A DNA stretch of 64,000 bases from Sphingomonas paeninsulae (GTDB taxonomy: Bacteria > Pseudomonadota > Alphaproteobacteria > Sphingomonadales > Sphingomonadaceae). Below, piece by piece: positions 45,216 through 53,908 of this stretch. Under the pieces are notes generated by a model. It did no database searches and was not told where the DNA came from. It worked only from the letters and a program-made list of their open reading frames with translations. Numbering within the stretch: position 1 is the first letter of the stretch; every line of letters starts with the position of its first letter. The stretch is taken from NCBI RefSeq assembly GCF_003660165.1, contig NZ_CP032828.1, positions 558,001-622,000 of the forward strand, in the 5' to 3' direction. The position numbers and the translations under genes were made by a program.

Positions 45216-45694
45216 ATGACGTCAAAATTTCGACATGCCGCGTTCGGTTTGCTCCTGATACCCCATATTGCTCTTGCCGACGGGTGGCAGAATCTTGACA
45301 CCGTCGACGCCGCAGTAGCCTCGTCGCTCCCCCCGGCGCGACCGCCACACCTATTGATCGACGAATTAAGCTGGCGCCTTGCCCGGAGACGCTCGTGTTA
45401 GAACCTCCGGTAGCAGGTGGCGTTATCGTACGATGCCCCAGCCTTGGTTGGCGGCTTCGTGCTCTGCTTACATTTCCTGCGGCGCACGCGCGTACGGATA
45501 CGATGGGGCCGATTGTCGTCAGGCGAGGCGATACTCTGACCGTCGTCACGGGTGCCGATAGCTTCAGTGTCGTCAGCGCCGGGATCGCCGATAGCGATGG
45601 TCGCGTCGGCGATCGTGTCAAGGTCAAGATGACGCCTGCAGGTCCAGCAATCGTTGGCCAGCTCACCGATCCGGGCACCATACGAATTTTTTAA
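45216..45694 (+). pseudogene. flgA: P-ring assembly chaperone FlgA, interrupted by a C-run frameshift
   Basis: The first frame gives a signal peptide ('MTSKFRHAAFGLLLIPHIALADG') and 'DTVDAAVASSLPP', then runs into a wrong tail stopping at 45401. The mature FlgA sequence continues in the -1 frame ('TPIDRRIKLAPCPETLVLE' to 'GPAIVGQLTDPGTIRIF', stop 45694), including the SAF-like C-terminal domain. The switch is in a run of six C at 45329-45334. A seventh C gives an intact 159-residue protein. Start ATG at 45216 has AAGGA upstream. As every other ring gene looks intact, a base-call error is more likely than loss of FlgA. Confidence 0.85.
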
Positions 45695-45695
45695 T

Positions 45696-45722
45696 TTAAG
45701 TTTTTGCGTATCCTGCCGTTCT
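45696..45722 (+). promoter_or_regulatory. sigma-28 (FliA) promoter of flgM
   Basis: TTAAGTTT (45696-45703), an 11-base spacer and GCCGTTCT (45715-45722). It begins right after the flgA stop codon. Start of transcription near 45729, 23 bases before the flgM ATG. FliA would thus raise its own inhibitor. Confidence 0.6.
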
Positions 45723-45751
45723 TGAGTTTGTATATTTGGGAAGATGACGTG

Positions 45752-46036
45752 ATGGTCGATATAATCAGGCTTGGCGCCGCACAGCCACTGGATCCGGCGA
45801 CGTTGCACCGAACCACCGCGCAAGCGGTGCCGACAAGCGCGCCCAAACCGGTTTCGGCAGCGGAGCCCGCGATGGCGACACCTTCGGCGGTCGCCATGAT
45901 TGCTTCTCGCGGTGCGCCGCTCGACATGGCATTGGTCAACTCGGTGCGCGCCGCGATCGCCGAAGCGCGCTACCCGGTTGAGCCCGACAAAATTGCAGCG
46001 CGCATGATCGAATCCTACCTCGCGGCCGACAAATGA
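45752..46036 (+). CDS. flgM: anti-sigma-28 factor FlgM
   Basis: 94 residues: a disordered N-terminal half rich in Ala/Pro/Thr and a helical C-terminal half 'LVNSVRAAIAEARYPVEPDKIAARMIESYLA'. The latter is the FliA-binding part of FlgM. I use the ATG at 45752, which starts the homology ('MVDIIRLG'), not the one 16 codons upstream that lies in the promoter. It holds FliA inactive until the hook is finished, then leaves by type III export. It overlaps the next gene by ATGA. Confidence 0.9.
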   Translation: MVDIIRLGAAQPLDPATLHRTTAQAVPTSAPKPVSAAEPAMATPSAVAMIASRGAPLDMALVNSVRAAIAEARYPVEPDKIAARMIESYLAADK

Positions 46037-46338
46037 CTTCAGTCGCGGTGCTCCAGGATCTGACGCTTGCAAACGCGCGCCTTCTTCAGGCACTCGACGA
46101 AAATGACACCGATGCCGTCAACCAAGCCGTGGCCGTCATGACCAAGGCTATCGAAGGGGTAAGTCCGCTGGCGCATGCGCTCACGGTTAGCGAAAGTCGC
46201 GACATGCTCGATACTCTGTCGGGATCGCTTGGCGCAACCGCACAGCGCGTTGAAGACATGACAGGCCTCTTGCGCCGTCGTCGCGTCATTATGGCACTCC
46301 CCACTCTGAAGAAGACGTGCTGGCAATCGAGCGCCTGA
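46033..46338 (+). CDS. flgN: FlgN-position flagellar protein, probable FlgK/FlgL export chaperone
   Basis: 101 residues, nearly all helical: 'LTLANARLLQALDENDTDAVNQAVAVMTKAIEGV' and 'TAQRVEDMTGLLRRRRVIMALP'. Size, helix pattern and translational coupling to flgM fit FlgN, the export chaperone of FlgK and FlgL, but the sequence alone is too divergent to prove it. A strong terminator follows. Confidence 0.6.
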   Translation: MTSVAVLQDLTLANARLLQALDENDTDAVNQAVAVMTKAIEGVSPLAHALTVSESRDMLDTLSGSLGATAQRVEDMTGLLRRRRVIMALPTLKKTCWQSSA

Positions 46339-46425
46339 GCGTCGTCGGAATTACTTCAGGATCAACAGAATAACCGAATACCGAACCGGATTTTGGGGTT
46401 GGTCCCCCGCCAGCCGGTTCGGCAA

Positions 46426-46464
46426 GGCCCCGATGCATCCCCACCCGCGTCGGGGCCAATTTTT
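46426..46464 (+). terminator. rho-independent terminator after flgM-flgN
   Basis: GGCCCCGA (46426-46433) pairs with TCGGGGCC (46450-46457), extendable inward by three pairs, and AATTTTT follows. Stem and loop recur in inverse orientation at 53909-53941 beyond fliC. Confidence 0.85.
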
Positions 46465-46480
46465 CAATAAATCGGGCGGT

Positions 46481-46846
46481 CTATTTGCCAAGCGAGAGGG
46501 GGATATGCGTCGCGCGGGGCACAAGCCCACGCATGCCGGGCACTGACAGGTACCCCTCCCAGCCGTCTTCGGTCTCCTCGGTCAGAACTTCGAGCCAGGG
46601 ATTGATAAGCGTGGTAGCCGGCACAGGCTTTTCGTTGGGAAAGCGCGGGTTCGATTCAAAGCCGAAGATCAGGAGGCGCAGGTCGATCCCGACCTGGGGC
46701 GCGGCAAGCCCGACACCATTGGCGGCGTGCATCGTCTCGTAGAGGTCCGCGATAATCCCCGTAAGCGCGGACACATCGCGCTCCTCGATCGATCGTGCGA
46801 CTTGCAGTAGCGGGGGGTCGCCCATTTTGAGGATTGTGCGGATCAT
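46481..46846 (-). pseudogene. truncated, degenerate peptide deformylase
   Basis: 121 residues, against about 165-180 in active enzymes. Motif 1 is intact ('[10 protein letters not shown]'). Motif 2 reads '[11 protein letters not shown]', with Tyr for the metal-binding Cys of EGCLS. Motif 3 (HExDH), which supplies the other metal ligands and the catalytic Glu, is lost because the frame stops after '[13 protein letters not shown]'. It cannot deformylate Met. The start is the ATG at 46846 ('[14 protein letters not shown]'). Probably a relic copy, with the working gene elsewhere. Confidence 0.8.
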
Positions 46847-47070
46847 GGTTTGCTCAGCGTCCGGGTCATTCAAAGGGGGGGAGGGCGCCTTGATTTCTGG
46901 CGTCGACAAAAGTCGGGACATCGTACCATCCTGAAAGCATCGGGAGCCACGATGATCCCGAGTAGCCGCTGGCAAAGGAATTTTTCCTAACGTGGAGACA
47001 GCATATCTTTAGTCACTTGGCGCACGATAGCGGTTAGACTGTCGAAACTAAGGCTATTTGTGAGAGCAGC

Positions 47071-47952
47071 ATGGCGGACAACGAAACCTATACACCGCCA
47101 AAAGTATGGGTCTGGGACAAGGCAAATGGCGGTGAGTTCGCCAACATCAACCGTCCGATCGCCGGCCCGACGCACAATCAAGATTTGCCCGTCGGTCGTC
47201 ATCCGCTGCAGCTTTACTCGCTCGCCACACCGAACGGACAGAAGGTCACCATCCTGCTCGAGGAACTGCTCGCGCTCGGCCATAGCGGGGCCGAATATGA
47301 TGCCTGGCTCATCCGGATCAATGAGGGCCAGCAGTTCGGCAGCGGTTTCGTCGATATCAACCCCAACTCGAAAATCCCTGCATTGCTCGATCGTTCGGGC
47401 GCGGCGCCGGTGCGCGTTTTCGAATCCGGCGCGATCCTCACCTATCTGGCAGAAAAGTTCGGCGCGTTCCTGCCAACGGATGCAGTGTTGCGTGCCGAGA
47501 CATTGTCCTGGCTGTTCTGGCAGATGGCCAGCGCCCCCTATCTCGGCGGCGGCTTCGGCCATTTTTACGCCTATGCGCCTATCAAGATCGAATATGCGAT
47601 CGACCGCTTTTCGATGGAGGTGAAGCGGCAGCTCGACGTGCTCGACCGCAGGCTTGCCGAAAGCACCTATCTGGGCGGCACTGACTACAGCATCGCCGAC
47701 ATTGCGACATGGCCCTGGTATGGCGCGCTCGTCCTCGGCAATGCATATGGTGATTCCGCCGAATTTCTCTCGGTGCATGAGTATAAGCACGTCCTACGCT
47801 GGGCAGGTACGATTGCCGAGCGGCCTGCGGTCAAGCGCGGGCGGATGGTCAACCGGGTCAATGGTGATCCTGCCGAGCAATTGCGCGAGCGGCATACCGC
47901 AAGCGACTTCGAGACGCGCACGCAGGACAAACTGGATCAGGAAACGGCGTGA
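47071..47952 (+). CDS. yghU: YghU-type glutathione S-transferase
   Basis: 293 residues. The long N-terminus 'YTPPKVWVWDKANGGEFANINRPIAGPTH' is diagnostic of the YghU/Ure2p-like group. The thioredoxin-like fold follows ('LYSLATPNGQKVTILLEELLALG', 'NPNSKIPALLD', 'VFESGAILTYLAEKFG'), then the helical domain ('STYLGGTDYSIADIATWPW'). These enzymes bind two glutathiones and act on disulfides or organic hydroperoxides. It stands alone between the deformylase relic and the nucleotidyltransferase genes. Confidence 0.93.
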   Translation: MADNETYTPPKVWVWDKANGGEFANINRPIAGPTHNQDLPVGRHPLQLYSLATPNGQKVTILLEELLALGHSGAEYDAWLIRINEGQQFGSGFVDINPNSKIPALLDRSGAAPVRVFESGAILTYLAEKFGAFLPTDAVLRAETLSWLFWQMASAPYLGGGFGHFYAYAPIKIEYAIDRFSMEVKRQLDVLDRRLAESTYLGGTDYSIADIATWPWYGALVLGNAYGDSAEFLSVHEYKHVLRWAGTIAERPAVKRGRMVNRVNGDPAEQLRERHTASDFETRTQDKLDQETA

Positions 47953-48289
47953 CGGCCGCGTGCTTTTGTCTCGAGTTCGGTAACCTCGAGATATAGGCTT
48001 AGGAAGGCAATCGCTGTGCCATTCGGGCGCATTGCGACCTTTAGTCACGGCGTGGTGGAGCAGCGTCAGCGTGCAAAGATCTATCTTGCCACCTCGAGCG
48101 GGGTGGCAGCAGTCGACCAGAGCACGAACATGACGTAATCGCGGGAGCGCTGACCGATGGCCTCTGATTCGAGATTGCTGGAAGGTTGGTTGCCCCCGAT
48201 AAGATGGAGAACGGGCTCACGATTTTGGACCGGGCCCAACATCAATCGAGGACAAACCCGGGGACCGGCTGCTCGCCTTCCTGGATGGC
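47953..48289. other. intergenic stretch, hairpin only
   Basis: No convincing gene. TCTCGAG (47969) and CTCGAGA (47985) form a 7-bp inverted repeat just after the GST stop codon, without a T-run. A 40-codon GTG frame near 48016 has no resemblance to known proteins. Confidence 0.5.
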
Positions 48290-49216
48290 TTATGACCCGA
48301 TGCCGGCTTTCGCGCGCAGCGCATCGAGCCAGTCGCGCGACATCGCCTCGACCCGGTCGCGAAGGTCGTGCACCGCATCCGTGATGGCCAGGAGATCGTC
48401 GCTGCTGATCTCGTAGTTGGTCGAGTACCTGGCCTCGACATAGGCGCGTTTTGCAAGTTCAAAGCGCCGCCGGTCCAGCTTGGTCGCACGTGGCCAGCTG
48501 TCGATGAGCCGCGGCTCCTTGTCTTCCGCAAGCGAGCACAAAAACTTGATATTGTGCGACCGCGGAACGTAATGAGTGCGAACAAGCAAGAAGCATATGT
48601 AGGCAGTTTCCGCTGCCTGATGCAGGTTGAACGCTGCGTTTTTGCTCCACGCGCTATCGTCCTTGCTTTCAGCTGAGGAGACAGCGGCCAGCTTCATCCA
48701 GCGATCAATCGCAGGAAGCTGCTCCTTAAAATAATTGCTGGCCATTTCGTACGCATCCGTCGCCGTCAGCGGCTTTGGGGTCGCGAGCACGACGCCGGGT
48801 AATTCATACAGAGCGATGCCATCGCGCGCGATGTCGACCCAAAAATACTCGCCACGCGTCAGCCCATGGTTCACCTCTTCGAGAGTGTGGACGATCATAT
48901 TCACAGGGCGCGCGATCGCCGCGTCACGCTGTATTTTATCCTCCGCGACATACCAGTATTCGGCAACATCGGTCAGATCTTTGTGACTAACGATCACCAG
49001 GATATCGAGGTCCGACTGGTATCCGTTCGACGGTTCATCGACCCAGTCATTTCGGCTAAACGAACCAAACAAGATTATTTTCTGGATCTTTCCGTTCTTC
49101 TTCCAGGGCTGCGTCGCGCACGAGATCGCAACGGCAAATTCATCCAGCAATATCTGCTGCACGCGCACCAGCTCTTCTTGCTGGACTATAGGAAGATGAT
49201 CGACGTCTTTTCGCAC
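48290..49216 (-). CDS. nucleotidyltransferase-HEPN fusion protein
   Basis: 308 residues. The N-terminal domain (about 45-150) is a pol-beta-like minimal nucleotidyltransferase with the metal/NTP motif 'ILFGSFSRNDW ... SDLDILVIV'. The C-terminal domain (about 190-300) is HEPN-like ('NAAFNLHQAAETAYICFLLV', 'HYVPRSHNIKFLCSLAE', 'RRFELAKRAYVEARY'). As separate proteins such pairs are toxin-antitoxin systems in which the transferase modifies the HEPN RNase. The fused form is common but little studied. The start is a GTG at 49216, matching the ATG of the neighbouring copy. Confidence 0.85.
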   Translation of the reverse strand: MRKDVDHLPIVQQEELVRVQQILLDEFAVAISCATQPWKKNGKIQKIILFGSFSRNDWVDEPSNGYQSDLDILVIVSHKDLTDVAEYWYVAEDKIQRDAAIARPVNMIVHTLEEVNHGLTRGEYFWVDIARDGIALYELPGVVLATPKPLTATDAYEMASNYFKEQLPAIDRWMKLAAVSSAESKDDSAWSKNAAFNLHQAAETAYICFLLVRTHYVPRSHNIKFLCSLAEDKEPRLIDSWPRATKLDRRRFELAKRAYVEARYSTNYEISSDDLLAITDAVHDLRDRVEAMSRDWLDALRAKAGIGS

Positions 49217-49259
49217 CCCCGGATTCTCGCCGTCTCCGTGACCAGTGGCAAGCCTAAAA

Positions 49260-49997
49260 CTATGCCGAGCCGATTAAAGCTAAACCCTTCGCAAACTGAG
49301 GAGTTCTGCGCTCACTCGGCATAGTGTGACGCGCGGCATAAAGGCGTGTAGAAGCAGCAGACCAGCAGGACGCAGTGATAGTAGCTCTCGGTGGCTTGAT
49401 GGAGAAGGAATGCCGATTTTTCCAGTCACGCTCGCCAACAAAAAATCTAAACCCCTTTTGGAAGCTATTTCCGCCGGTATGCCATTCGTCAAAATACTCG
49501 CGTGCCATGGCGAGTGCCTGCTCGGGCGTCTTGGGCTTGGGCTCAGGCAGATCGGTCGCATCGCTCTGGTAGAGCGCGATGCCGTCGCGGGCGATGTCTA
49601 TGAAGAAATAGCGGCCGTCCGATAGCCCCGCATTCACCTCTGCAAGCGTGTGGACGATGAAGTTGACCGGGGTTCGGAGCGTCTTTGTAATCGCGAGTTC
49701 GCGGTTGAGCCGATCTTCGGCGGTCGCCCAGAAATCAACGCGATCGGTCAGCTTCTCGTGATTGCCGACAATGAGCAGATCAAAATCGGATTGATATCCT
49801 TTCGCGGTATGCGGCTCATCGATCCAGCCGCCGCGCGCATGACTGCCATACAAAAAAATCTTGGCGATGCGTGCCTGCTTCTTCCACGCCGAGGTTGCAA
49901 TTGCGGTCGCATCGCCGAATTCCTCAAACAGGATCTGGACGATACGCTCGAGTTCGCGCTGCTTGGCGGGCGGCAGGTGATCGAGGTCGGTGCGCAT
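49260..49997 (-). pseudogene. second nucleotidyltransferase-HEPN copy, HEPN half broken
   Basis: The first 200 or so residues parallel the gene at 48290 ('MRTDLDHLPPAKQRELERIVQ', 'FLYGSHARGGW', 'GYQSDFDLLIVG'). After 'FFVGERDW' the frame is lost near 49415-49424. A different frame reads 'EKSAFLLHQATESYYHC' (the start of the HEPN domain) but soon stops. So the transferase part may be made while the HEPN part is lost. Tandem, same-strand duplicates with 43 bases between them suggest duplication and decay. Confidence 0.75.
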
Positions 49998-50201
49998 GAC
50001 ATTATCCTATGGTCTCAACAGGATTTTTGCCAGAGCGGCCGACGCGGTCTTTCTGTGCGTCGGACGCAAATTTTGGGCCACCCGATAGCGGCGACCTTAT
50101 GCCCCGCATCCTGTCATGGCACTGTCCTTCTCCGCGACAGTCGACGGTTACGAGTTCCATATGCGACTTAGATACCGCCTGGTCCACCGGCCAAACATAA
50201 T

Positions 50202-50217
50202 TGGCACGAGAGTTGCT
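50202..50217 (+). promoter_or_regulatory. sigma-54 promoter of slt-flhA-fliA
   Basis: TGGCACGAGAGTTGCT, a full consensus match with GG-N10-GC. Start of transcription near 50228, 18 bases before the ATG. A CACTCCC / GGGAGTG palindrome (50221-50243) spans the start site and the ribosome site and could bind a regulator. The 50000-50201 stretch upstream holds no gene. Confidence 0.9.
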
Positions 50218-50245
50218 GATCACTCCCTGAATCTTGGGGAGTGTC

Positions 50246-51016
50246 ATGGTTTCGACGGTTGCAAATGAAGCGCGTATGGCGCGCGTCCAGAACGCGATCG
50301 CGATGGCTTCTGCTCGGACCGGCGTTGGCTTTTCTTATCTTGTCCATCAGGCGCGTCTTGAAAGCAGCCTTAATCCTGATGCGCAGGCCTCCACCTCAAG
50401 CGCATCGGGACTTTACCAGTTCGTCGAGCAAAGCTGGCTGAACATTGTCGCCAAACACGGCGCAGATCACGGTCTGGGTTGGGCGACTTCGGCCATCAGC
50501 CGCGGTTCGGATGGACGGTATCGCGTCGCCGATCCCACCACGCGCAATGCCATCCTCGCGCTTCGCCGAAATCCGGAAGCGGCATCGGCGATGGCCGCTG
50601 CCTCGGCCTCGGACAATAGCGCTTATCTAACGCAGCGTCTGGGTCATCCGGTTCAGCAGGTCGATCTGTATCTTGCGCATTTCCTGGGAGCAGCGGGTGC
50701 GGGAAAGTTCCTGCAGGCTCATGACGACAATCCCTCGACACCGGCGGCGACGCTGTTCCCAGCTGCCGCGCGTGCCAATCATGCCGTGTTTTATGACCGG
50801 GCGGGTGCAATGCGCTCGCTTGGAGATATTCGTCAGCGCTTCGCCGCTCGCTTCGAAGACGAAACGCCAGCCGCTCCTGCGCTGTCGCCACGAACAGCGC
50901 CTGTCCAATGGGCACGCGCCGACACGCAATCGATCCAGTCGCCGATGTCTGCCGTTGCACCGCAAAGTGCCCGGCTGGCCTATCTGATGCTCGCTTCACT
51001 GGGAATTCAGGCATGA
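50246..51016 (+). CDS. flagellar lytic transglycosylase (SLT domain)
   Basis: 256 residues with a lysozyme-like SLT domain in the first 180. The catalytic Glu is in 'HQARLESSLNPDAQ', followed by 'ASGLYQFVEQSWL' and 'LTQRLGHPVQQVDLYLAHFLGAAGA'. The C-terminus is Pro/Ala-rich. It would open peptidoglycan for the rod, complementing the FlgJ that lacks a muramidase domain. No Sec signal peptide is visible from the ATG at 50246 (GGGGAG upstream), so it may leave through the flagellar export gate. It overlaps flhA by four bases. Confidence 0.85.
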   Translation: MVSTVANEARMARVQNAIAMASARTGVGFSYLVHQARLESSLNPDAQASTSSASGLYQFVEQSWLNIVAKHGADHGLGWATSAISRGSDGRYRVADPTTRNAILALRRNPEAASAMAAASASDNSAYLTQRLGHPVQQVDLYLAHFLGAAGAGKFLQAHDDNPSTPAATLFPAAARANHAVFYDRAGAMRSLGDIRQRFAARFEDETPAAPALSPRTAPVQWARADTQSIQSPMSAVAPQSARLAYLMLASLGIQA

Positions 51017-53130
51017 TGCCGTCCAAAACCATAATTGCACTCTGGGGCGCCACGGCCCGTGGCGCCATCCTGCCTATCATGACACTTGCCATTGTTGTCC
51101 TGATGATCGTCCCTGTACCGAGCATCATTCTCGACATCGGCTTTATCGCCAATATCGCAATTTCGCTTGCTGTGCTGATGATCGCTCTGAACGCAGCCCA
51201 ACCACTCGAATTCTCGTCGTTCCCGACGGTCCTGCTCTTCACGACATTGCTGCGGCTGTCGCTCAACGTGGCATCGACCCGCGTGGTACTGGTTGCTGGG
51301 CACAAAGGCGAAGCGGCGGCTGGCCACGTCATCGAGGCCTTCGGATCGTTTGTGATCGCGGGCAACTGGGCTGTCGGGATATTCGTGTTCCTGATCGTGA
51401 TGATCATAAACCTTGTTGTCATTACCAAGGGGGCGGGGCGCGTATCCGAAGTCTCCGCGCGATTCACACTCGATGCGCTCCCTGGCAAGCAAATGGCAAT
51501 TGATGCCGATTTGAACGCAGGCCTGATGACACCTGAACAAGCCAAGGCGCGGCGCCAGGAAGTCGCGACTGAGGCTGATTTTTATGGTTCGATGGACGGT
51601 GCATCGAAATTCGTAAAGGGCGATGCGGTCGCTGGGGTGATGATCCTGTCGATCAATATTATTGGCGGAATCGTGCTGGGCACCCTGTCGCATGGCCTAT
51701 CGCTGCAGGACGCAGCAAAGACATATATATTGCTGGCAATTGGCGACGCTCTGGTCGCCCAGGTGCCGGCGCTGCTGCTCTCGATTGCCGCTGCTGCCAT
51801 TGTTACGCGGGTTTCATCGCCGCTCGACCTTGCCGGACAGGTTACAGCTCAGTTCGGCAAATCTAGTGCCTGGATTCCGGTTGCGGCCATATTAGGATTT
51901 CTCGGCATACTTCCTGGGATGCCACACTTCATTGTCCTGCCAGCCGCGCTCGGCACAGGGGCCCTAGCCTGGCAATTGCGAAAGCGTGAAAAGCACGGCG
52001 TGATCATTGTGCCCGCGCTTCCGGCACAGCAGACCCATATCATCGAATGGAGCGACCTTCAGGAAGAGGCGGCGCTGAGCGTGGAAATCGGCTATGCTTT
52101 GATCGGCCTGGTTGATGAACGCCGTGGCGCTCCCCTGATGGCCCGGATTACCGCCATTCGCCGCCAGTTATCGCGCGAACTCGGCTTTGTCGTGCCACTG
52201 GTTCGGGTTCGGGACGACATGTCCTTGGCTCCCAATATCTACCGGCTTACTCTGTCGGGGATCGTCGTTGGCGAGGATGAGGTTTTCCCCGATGATTTTC
52301 TCGCGCTCGACAGCGGTGACATCGAAGCGCCGGTCCGTGGACATGCCGTCAAGGATCCGACGTTCGGACTCGACGCCGTATGGGTCTCGGCTGACCTTCG
52401 TTCGGAGGCGATCAGCGCGGGCTATACCGTTGTCGATGCACCGACCGTCATCGCAACGCATCTAAACCGCGCGATTGTCATCGGCGCCGCTGATCTGTTT
52501 GGAATCGACGAAGCTCAAAAACTCATCGAAGGGCTCAAGGAAAGCGCGCCCGAACTCGCCAAAGGCCTGACGCCGTTGCCCTTCGGCCTGCCCGCGATTG
52601 CCGCCTTGTGCCGCAGCCTTCTCCTCGAAGGCGTACCACTCAAGGATTTTAAACGCATTGCTCTGGCCATGGTCGAAAGCGCGCCACTTGCGGCAAACCC
52701 CAGGGCCTTGCATGAAGCCGTTCGTCAGCGAATTGGCGCACTGATCGTCCAGACCATCGTGCCCGCGCGCATGCCACTGCCAGCGATCACGCTCGACCCG
52801 GGCCTCGAACTTCTGCTCGCGCAGGCGCTGCAGGTCGGACCCGACGCTGAGTATCCATTTGAACCGGCGCTTTCGACACGCTTGGTCAACGCGGTCAACG
52901 AGGCGGCAACCCCAATGATGGCAAGCGCGCGCAGCTTTGCAATTGTCACTTCACCCACCGCGCGCGCTTCTCTGTCGCGTCTCCTGCGGCCGCATTTCCC
53001 CGAAACGCCGGTGCTATCGTTTCTCGAAATTCCCGACACAAAAGCCGTGGATGTGATCGCGGTTGTCGGCTCAGCAGGTGTCGCACCCTCAGCACTCACA
53101 AGCAACCAGGGAGATCATTCATGGCGTTAA
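51013..53130 (+). CDS. flhA: flagellar export gate protein FlhA
   Basis: 705 residues. Eight N-terminal helices include the signature 'LRLSLNVASTRVVL' and the FHIPEP-type segment 'DALPGKQMAIDADLNAGLMTPEQAKARRQEV'. The cytosolic C-terminal half (about 340-705) forms the export nonamer ring ('GYALIGLVDERRGAPLMARI', 'DPGLELLLAQAL'). The long frame starts earlier, but homology begins at the ATG pair 51013/51016, just after the slt stop. Its 3' end overlaps fliA by ten bases. flhB is not in the window. Confidence 0.95.
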   Translation: MMPSKTIIALWGATARGAILPIMTLAIVVLMIVPVPSIILDIGFIANIAISLAVLMIALNAAQPLEFSSFPTVLLFTTLLRLSLNVASTRVVLVAGHKGEAAAGHVIEAFGSFVIAGNWAVGIFVFLIVMIINLVVITKGAGRVSEVSARFTLDALPGKQMAIDADLNAGLMTPEQAKARRQEVATEADFYGSMDGASKFVKGDAVAGVMILSINIIGGIVLGTLSHGLSLQDAAKTYILLAIGDALVAQVPALLLSIAAAAIVTRVSSPLDLAGQVTAQFGKSSAWIPVAAILGFLGILPGMPHFIVLPAALGTGALAWQLRKREKHGVIIVPALPAQQTHIIEWSDLQEEAALSVEIGYALIGLVDERRGAPLMARITAIRRQLSRELGFVVPLVRVRDDMSLAPNIYRLTLSGIVVGEDEVFPDDFLALDSGDIEAPVRGHAVKDPTFGLDAVWVSADLRSEAISAGYTVVDAPTVIATHLNRAIVIGAADLFGIDEAQKLIEGLKESAPELAKGLTPLPFGLPAIAALCRSLLLEGVPLKDFKRIALAMVESAPLAANPRALHEAVRQRIGALIVQTIVPARMPLPAITLDPGLELLLAQALQVGPDAEYPFEPALSTRLVNAVNEAATPMMASARSFAIVTSPTARASLSRLLRPHFPETPVLSFLEIPDTKAVDVIAVVGSAGVAPSALTSNQGDHSWR

Positions 53131-53840
53131 GCGATCCCGCGGACGTTTTGACCTATACCCAGCATAAACGTCCCGACCCCGACCAGCTTGTTCGTGCGCA
53201 TATGGGACTGGTCCGCAAGCTTGCTTGGCATGTTCATGGTCGGGTCTCGAACGCGATTGACATAGAGGACCTGATCCAGAGCGGTATGATTGCCCTTATT
53301 GAGGCTGCCCGCGCCTTCGAGAACCGTGGCCACGCGTTTGCGACATACGCGGGCCTGCGTATTCGCGGCGCTATGATCGACACTTTGCGCCGTCAGGCGA
53401 CCCAGGGTCGCGCAGCGATGGTCAAGCGCCGCGAGATCGAAAAGGCGCGGATGCACCTCGAACGACAGTTCGGACGCACGCCGACAGACGTTGAGATAGC
53501 CGGTCTTCTCGGTCTCGACCTCACCGTCTATCGCGCGATGGCTGAAGCGGCTCAGTCGGTGCGCCATGAGTCCATCGACGAACTCTATTCCGATCATTCG
53601 ATGTGGTTTGCCGATGCAGGAGACGGTGCCGATGTCGCAATGGAGCGGGGTCAGCTTCAAGCTTCACTTGCGAATGGCATCAGTAAGCTTCCCAAACGCG
53701 AGGCCATGGTTCTGCAACTGTATTTTGTTGAGGAAATGAATCTCGAGGAGGTCGGCGAAACGCTGGGCATTAGCCCATCGCGGGTCTGTCAGATCAAGAA
53801 ATCCGCGCTCGAGACATTGCGTGCGTCGATCGGCGCCTGA
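53121..53840 (+). CDS. fliA: flagellar sigma factor FliA (sigma-28)
   Basis: 239 residues. Region 2 'DLIQSGMIALIEAARAFENRGHAFATYAGLRIRGAMIDTLRR' contacts core and the -10 box. Region 3 follows ('LERQFGRTPTDVEIAGLLGLD'). Region 4 'LPKREAMVLQLYFVEEMNLEEVGETLGISPSRVCQIKKSALETLR' reads the -35 box. It is made from the sigma-54 operon with flhA, held by FlgM, and matches four sigma-28 sites in the window (motA, fliC, flgM, PilZ gene). Confidence 0.96.
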   Translation: MALSDPADVLTYTQHKRPDPDQLVRAHMGLVRKLAWHVHGRVSNAIDIEDLIQSGMIALIEAARAFENRGHAFATYAGLRIRGAMIDTLRRQATQGRAAMVKRREIEKARMHLERQFGRTPTDVEIAGLLGLDLTVYRAMAEAAQSVRHESIDELYSDHSMWFADAGDGADVAMERGQLQASLANGISKLPKREAMVLQLYFVEEMNLEEVGETLGISPSRVCQIKKSALETLRASIGA

Positions 53841-53908
53841 CCAAAAAAAGCGTCACGAGCGAGCGAAGTGCTTGCCCATGCCGCTTGAGGAGGTGGATAA
53901 AGGTTGTT

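Noticed and set aside
47969-47991. TCTCGAG...CTCGAGA inverted repeat as terminator of the YghU-type gene
   Set aside because: Seven-base stem without T-run; not enough to call.
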